A stretch of 25,841 nucleotides of DNA from CAIMMJ01 sp037131955 (GTDB lineage Bacteria > Bacteroidota > Bacteroidia > UBA4408). Of this stretch, positions 22,306-25,841 are shown piece by piece. The notes under the pieces are model-generated. The model searched no databases and was not told the DNA's origin. It worked only from the letters and a program-made list of their open reading frames with translations. The stretch lies in contig JBAXQC010000042.1 of the NCBI GenBank assembly GCA_037131955.1, positions 1 through 25,841 of the forward strand. The letters run 5' to 3'. Both the position numbers and the translations under genes were made by a program. How positions within the stretch are numbered: the first letter of the stretch is position 1; the number at the start of each line of letters is the position of its first letter.

Positions 22306-25300
22306 TATCTTTCAAGCAGTACTTTCCCGTAGGATGAATCACCAGATTTTAATAAATTTTCTTTAGAATCAAAGGCTTCTATATACCATATATATAAACC
22401 AAATTGGCAAAGTGTTCCTTTGTAAGTCCCATCCCAACCATTGTTTATATTGGTGGAATTAAAAATCTCTTCACCAAACCTATTAAAAATTATCATTTTA
22501 AATGTTGAAATATCTTTACCTACCGGAATAAAAACGTCGTTTCTATTGTCATTATTTGGAGTAAAGCTATTTGGTACAAATAGGTTATTGCATGTTTCAA
22601 ATTTTACCTCAACGGTGTCAGTAGCGGCACAACCATCTTTTATTGCATGTAATACAAGAGTTTGAGTTTTATCTGTTATAAATTCAAATTTTAGATCTTC
22701 TTCGCCAATGTCTAAACCGTTTATACTCCAATAATAATTTCCTTCTGCCTTGCCTTCAATTATTGGATTAGTAAAACAGGTTGCTTTATTGTCTGGACCT
22801 GCATTAACTTCTGGTAATTCGCTAAAAGTTACAGTTATGCTTTCCGTAGATTTGCACCCAATGTCATCAATTGCAGTTACCAAATAATTTCCCGAAGTAA
22901 AAACAAATATTTCTCTATTTGTTTCTCCATTTGACCAAACTACATTTTGTACATTGGTTTGTGCCGAAAGCAAGATTGGATCTCCTGAGCATGCAAAAGA
23001 ATTTGGGCTGGCAATAACTGAGAAAACTGGCGGTGTGCCCTCAATTAGCGTAATTGTATTTGAAGTGGCATTGCATCCGTTAGAGAAAGTAACAATTAAA
23101 TTATAATTACCCGGAGAACTTGCGTTAAAATATGATTGCGTTCCAGAAGAAACAGGCAAAGAATTATAATTCCAACTGTAATTTGCTCCAAGAGAATTTG
23201 TTGTAATCAATACTGAATTTCCTCCTGCACAAATTTCGTTTATTGGCGCAGAAATAACAGGGGTGGTGATAAGGTATTCAAAAACCTCTACAGAATCTTT
23301 AACATTGCATCCACCTAATCCTGTTCCTGATACTTTATACCAACCGGCTGTGTTTACAATTATTGTATTTGAATTGTTGGTACCGGGCAAAAGAACATTG
23401 TTTCTGAACCACGAAAATTGCGAAAATCCTCCTGTTGGATTGGCATTTAAGTTTAAATTTGCTCCCGGGCAAAAACTAAATATACCTGTAGATGATGTAA
23501 CATTAAAATTTGATGTATTGGCGTCGCTAATTCCAATATCGTTTGTTGTGCCCGTGCAGCCATTGTTATCAGTTACCGTAACATAATACGTACCAAATAA
23601 GTTAGCCGAAAAGGAGGAAGAATTATTTGTTACCAAAGAATTTCCATTTAAAAACCAATTGTAACTTGCATAACCGCTTTGGGTAGTTAGAGTTATGCTT
23701 TGTCCACTGCAAATTGCTGCTGGAGCAGGACTGTTTAATGATACTATTGGATTTTGATTTATTGTTACTGTTATTGCAGGAGTATTTCCTGCACAAAAAT
23801 TGGCGTCAGCAACTATAGCATAATAGGTGCCAGAGCTGGTTACATTTAAAGAGCTTCCATTGCCATTTACTATAGGAAAATTATTAAAATACCATTGCAC
23901 ATTTAAATAGTTTTGGTCTAAATTAATACTGGCGCCAGAATTTGAACAAAATTGTGCTACACTTCCCTCATTAATTAGTGGCACTGGCGAAGGTATTTCA
24001 TCAATTAAGATAGAACTTGAGGCAGTGCATCCATTTGTTTCTGTTAAGGTTACAGTATAGCTTCCGGCTTGATTTATAAATAAGTTGTTTGATGTTTCTC
24101 CCGGAAGAGTTATTCCATTTAAATACCACTGCAAGTTACCTGCGGTTGAACACAGCAATTGTTGTGAATTTCCCGAACAAAAATAGTTAAGTCCATCTGA
24201 AGTAGATAAAATTGGTACCGTTACCAATATAACCGATACAAATATCTGCGCCGATGTTGCCGTACAATTCCCATTGGTTATTTCTACATTATAACTTCCT
24301 TCCGTAGAAGCGTTAATGCTATTAGATGTTTCTCCAGTAATTATAGTTCCATCTAAATACCATTGATAACTTGTATAGCCCGTAATTGCATTTAAACTTA
24401 CACTTGAGCCTTGACAGATATTTGTAATACCGCTTGCAACTATTGTATTATTTATACTACCTGCTGTTATAGTTATGGTGTTAGATGTAGCGGTGCACCC
24501 ATTATTATTTGTAACTTGAACAGAGTAATTCCCTGCTGTTGAAGCTGTAAAAACTCCTGTGCTATTTGTAAGTAATAAGTTTGTTCCTTCTAAAAAATTG
24601 TAAAGTGTATATCCTGCAGTTGTTGAAAATGTTGCATTTTGCCCGGGACAAACATTTGTAACATCAGATGTAATTGTTGGAGATGTAATGGTAGAAAAAT
24701 TTACATTTTCTGCTGAGGATGTTAGCTCACACGATGGATTGTTTGAACAAGTAACTGTGTAATTTCCGGAGCTACTAACGCTAAGGGTTGGCGAAGTTTC
24801 TCCTGCAATTGCTACTCCGTTTAAATTCCATTGATAGTTTAAAAATAAAGTTGTGGTAGATAAAACTACATTTGTTCCGCTGCAAATTGGTCCTGCAGGT
24901 GCACCCGCTATTACTGGAATTGACGAGGGGTTTACCGTTATATAGTTTGGTATGGTGGCGGTAGTGTTTCCACATGCCGATGTAACCGTTACTGTGGCGC
25001 TATAATTACCTGTGGCATTGTAGCAAATATTTGTTGGATTTTGTACAAACGATGTAGCTGGATTACCGCCTGCAAAACTCCAACTCCATCCTGTAATTGT
25101 TCCGGTAAATGTAGGATTAAAGTTGATGCAAGTTCCTTCGCATAAATTTTGGCTGGATGATGTGAAGCTTACTGTTGGCGGAGTGCCGTTGCTTGCACCT
25201 GGAGTTTTATTTGGTGCACAGGTTTGAATCCATGTAGAGGAACCATCACAAATTCTAGACATGGTGCAATCTTCAAATGATCCTCCCTGTGCAGGAAACT

Positions 25301-25841
25301 GATTACCTATCGGAAAATCACCTATTCCATTGATATTATAAGTTGCAGAACCACAATTTCCTGAAGGGTCAGAACCACTCGCATTCATTGGTGTTTGTCC
25401 GCCTCCCCAAATTACCCCATCCACATAGTTTCCCAAATCATCTAGTAAAACTGCTTGCTCGTTACCATTGGTGAATACTCCAATATCAATTCCTGGGGGT
25501 ACAGTTACTTGAGCGTAAACACAATTACAACTTCCTAAATTCAAATCTACCGGAACAGCAGAATTAGAGCTACCTATCATATAAAAGCCGCCTGGTGGTA
25601 TTATTGTTCCTGGTGGGAAAAACGCAATAAATTCTTGAGCATCTCCAAATGCCCAACAGCTTATGTCTATCGGAGTATTGCAGTTGTTGTATAGTTCTGT
25701 CCATTCTCCTGCATTGGGTCCTGTTCCGTCGCTATTTGCTGCTGTAGCATTTACCATTATTTCATTTATTACAATGCACTGAGCTGCTGTTCTTTTTGAG
25801 AAAAACAAAGCCACGAGTATTATTAATAAACTAAAACAGAG
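22305..25841 (-). CDS. Large T9SS type B adhesin with lamin-tail, PKD and Ig-like repeats (5' end beyond window)
   Basis: The frame is open to the window edge: nine codons before the GTG at 25814 continue a signal peptide (LCFSLLIILVALFF, ending TAAQ), so the true start is outside. At least 1178 residues are present. Numbering from 25814, a lamin-tail domain covers about 12-200 (IVINEIMVNA, EWTELYNN). A PKD domain covers about 213-295, ten Ig-like repeats about 296-1072, and a CHU_C type B sorting domain runs from 1073 to the end (VPNSFTPNNDNRNDVF, IFNRFGEEIF, GWDGTYKG, GLYIWYIEAF). It should be exported by T9SS and displayed on the surface or shed, as an adhesin or gliding-related protein. 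The ligand is unknown. Confidence 0.92.
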   Translation of the reverse strand, partial: LCFSLLIILVALFFSKRTAAQCIVINEIMVNATAANSDGTGPNAGEWTELYNNCNTPIDISCWAFGDAQEFIAFFPPGTIIPPGGFYMIGSSNSAVPVDLNLGSCNCVYAQVTVPPGIDIGVFTNGNEQAVLLDDLGNYVDGVIWGGGQTPMNASGSDPSGNCGSATYNINGIGDFPIGNQFPAQGGSFEDCTMSRICDGSSTWIQTCAPNKTPGASNGTPPTVSFTSSSQNLCEGTCINFNPTFTGTITGWSWSFAGGNPATSFVQNPTNICYNATGNYSATVTVTSACGNTTATIPNYITVNPSSIPVIAGAPAGPICSGTNVVLSTTTLFLNYQWNLNGVAIAGETSPTLSVSSSGNYTVTCSNNPSCELTSSAENVNFSTITSPTITSDVTNVCPGQNATFSTTAGYTLYNFLEGTNLLLTNSTGVFTASTAGNYSVQVTNNNGCTATSNTITITAGSINNTIVASGITNICQGSSVSLNAITGYTSYQWYLDGTIITGETSNSINASTEGSYNVEITNGNCTATSAQIFVSVILVTVPILSTSDGLNYFCSGNSQQLLCSTAGNLQWYLNGITLPGETSNNLFINQAGSYTVTLTETNGCTASSSILIDEIPSPVPLINEGSVAQFCSNSGASINLDQNYLNVQWYFNNFPIVNGNGSSLNVTSSGTYYAIVADANFCAGNTPAITVTINQNPIVSLNSPAPAAICSGQSITLTTQSGYASYNWFLNGNSLVTNNSSSFSANLFGTYYVTVTDNNGCTGTTNDIGISDANTSNFNVTSSTGIFSFCPGANLNLNANPTGGFSQFSWFRNNVLLPGTNNSNTIIVNTAGWYKVSGTGLGGCNVKDSVEVFEYLITTPVISAPINEICAGGNSVLITTNSLGANYSWNYNSLPVSSGTQSYFNASSPGNYNLIVTFSNGCNATSNTITLIEGTPPVFSVIASPNSFACSGDPILLSAQTNVQNVVWSNGETNREIFVFTSGNYLVTAIDDIGCKSTESITVTFSELPEVNAGPDNKATCFTNPIIEGKAEGNYYWSINGLDIGEEDLKFEFITDKTQTLVLHAIKDGCAATDTVEVKFETCNNLFVPNSFTPNNDNRNDVFIPVGKDISTFKMIIFNRFGEEIFNSTNINNGWDGTYKGTLCQFGLYIWYIEAFDSKENLLKSGDSSYGKVLLER
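22599..24929 (-). repeat. Tandem Ig-like domain repeats within the adhesin
   Basis: About ten repeats of 73-85 residues share the pattern C-x-G near the start, a W in [YF]-x-W-[YF]-x-[ND]-G in the middle, then G-x-Y-x-V and a closing G-C. The strand phrase encoding YQWYLDG recurs at about 24105-24135, 24345-24375 and 24815-24840. The two cysteines per repeat suggest a disulphide each. Repeats diverge at the DNA level, so recent duplication is not apparent. Confidence 0.8.

Noticed and set aside
22599..24929. CRISPR-like or recent DNA repeat array in the adhesin
   Set aside because: The periodicity is at protein level, with diverged DNA; there are no short identical repeats with unique spacers.

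Overview
The window reads as chromosomal DNA from a member of the Bacteroidota. Four things support this. The DNA is AT-rich, and several genes have the phylum's TAnnTTTG promoter element close upstream. There are two type IX secretion (T9SS) cargo proteins, one with a type A and one with a type B (gliding-motility/CHU_C) sorting domain. The block bamD - rpoZ (Bacteroidota-type omega) - coaBC - porD - recN is a gene order I know from this phylum. I cannot assign a genus or family.

Layout. Positions 1-1445 are accessory DNA: one orphan lipoprotein gene, then about 600 bp holding the wreck of a REP-associated tyrosine transposase (RAYT, IS200-like) between two inverted REP-like sequences. Positions 1446-11256 are almost all on the minus strand: a small lipoprotein, a saccharopine-dehydrogenase family enzyme, a T9SS type A protein, a tight cluster of VWA protein, ChlI/MoxR-like AAA+ ATPase and AIM24 protein, the pyruvate dehydrogenase E1 beta subunit, and a paaG-like isomerase followed 9 bp later by purB. 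Positions 11330-17733 are on the plus strand: a photolyase, then bamD-rpoZ-coaBC-porD-recN. A convergent terminator separates recN from a DUF6973-like secreted protein (minus). An aminotransferase and shikimate kinase pair (plus) meets a CoA-binding protein (minus). The right end (20632-25841, minus) is a large Ig-repeat T9SS adhesin, cut by the window edge, whose stop codon overlaps the start of a GT39-type membrane glycosyltransferase.

How genes may work together. PorD serves the T9SS that would export the two sorted proteins here, and BamD serves outer-membrane protein assembly. The VWA, AAA+ and AIM24 genes are spaced for one transcript and resemble the chelatase/MoxR style of ATPase plus VWA adaptor; their substrate is unknown. 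The adhesin-glycosyltransferase overlap suggests coupled expression of a surface protein and a lipid-linked-sugar transferase. I saw no rRNA, tRNA, CRISPR array, replication origin or intact mobile element.
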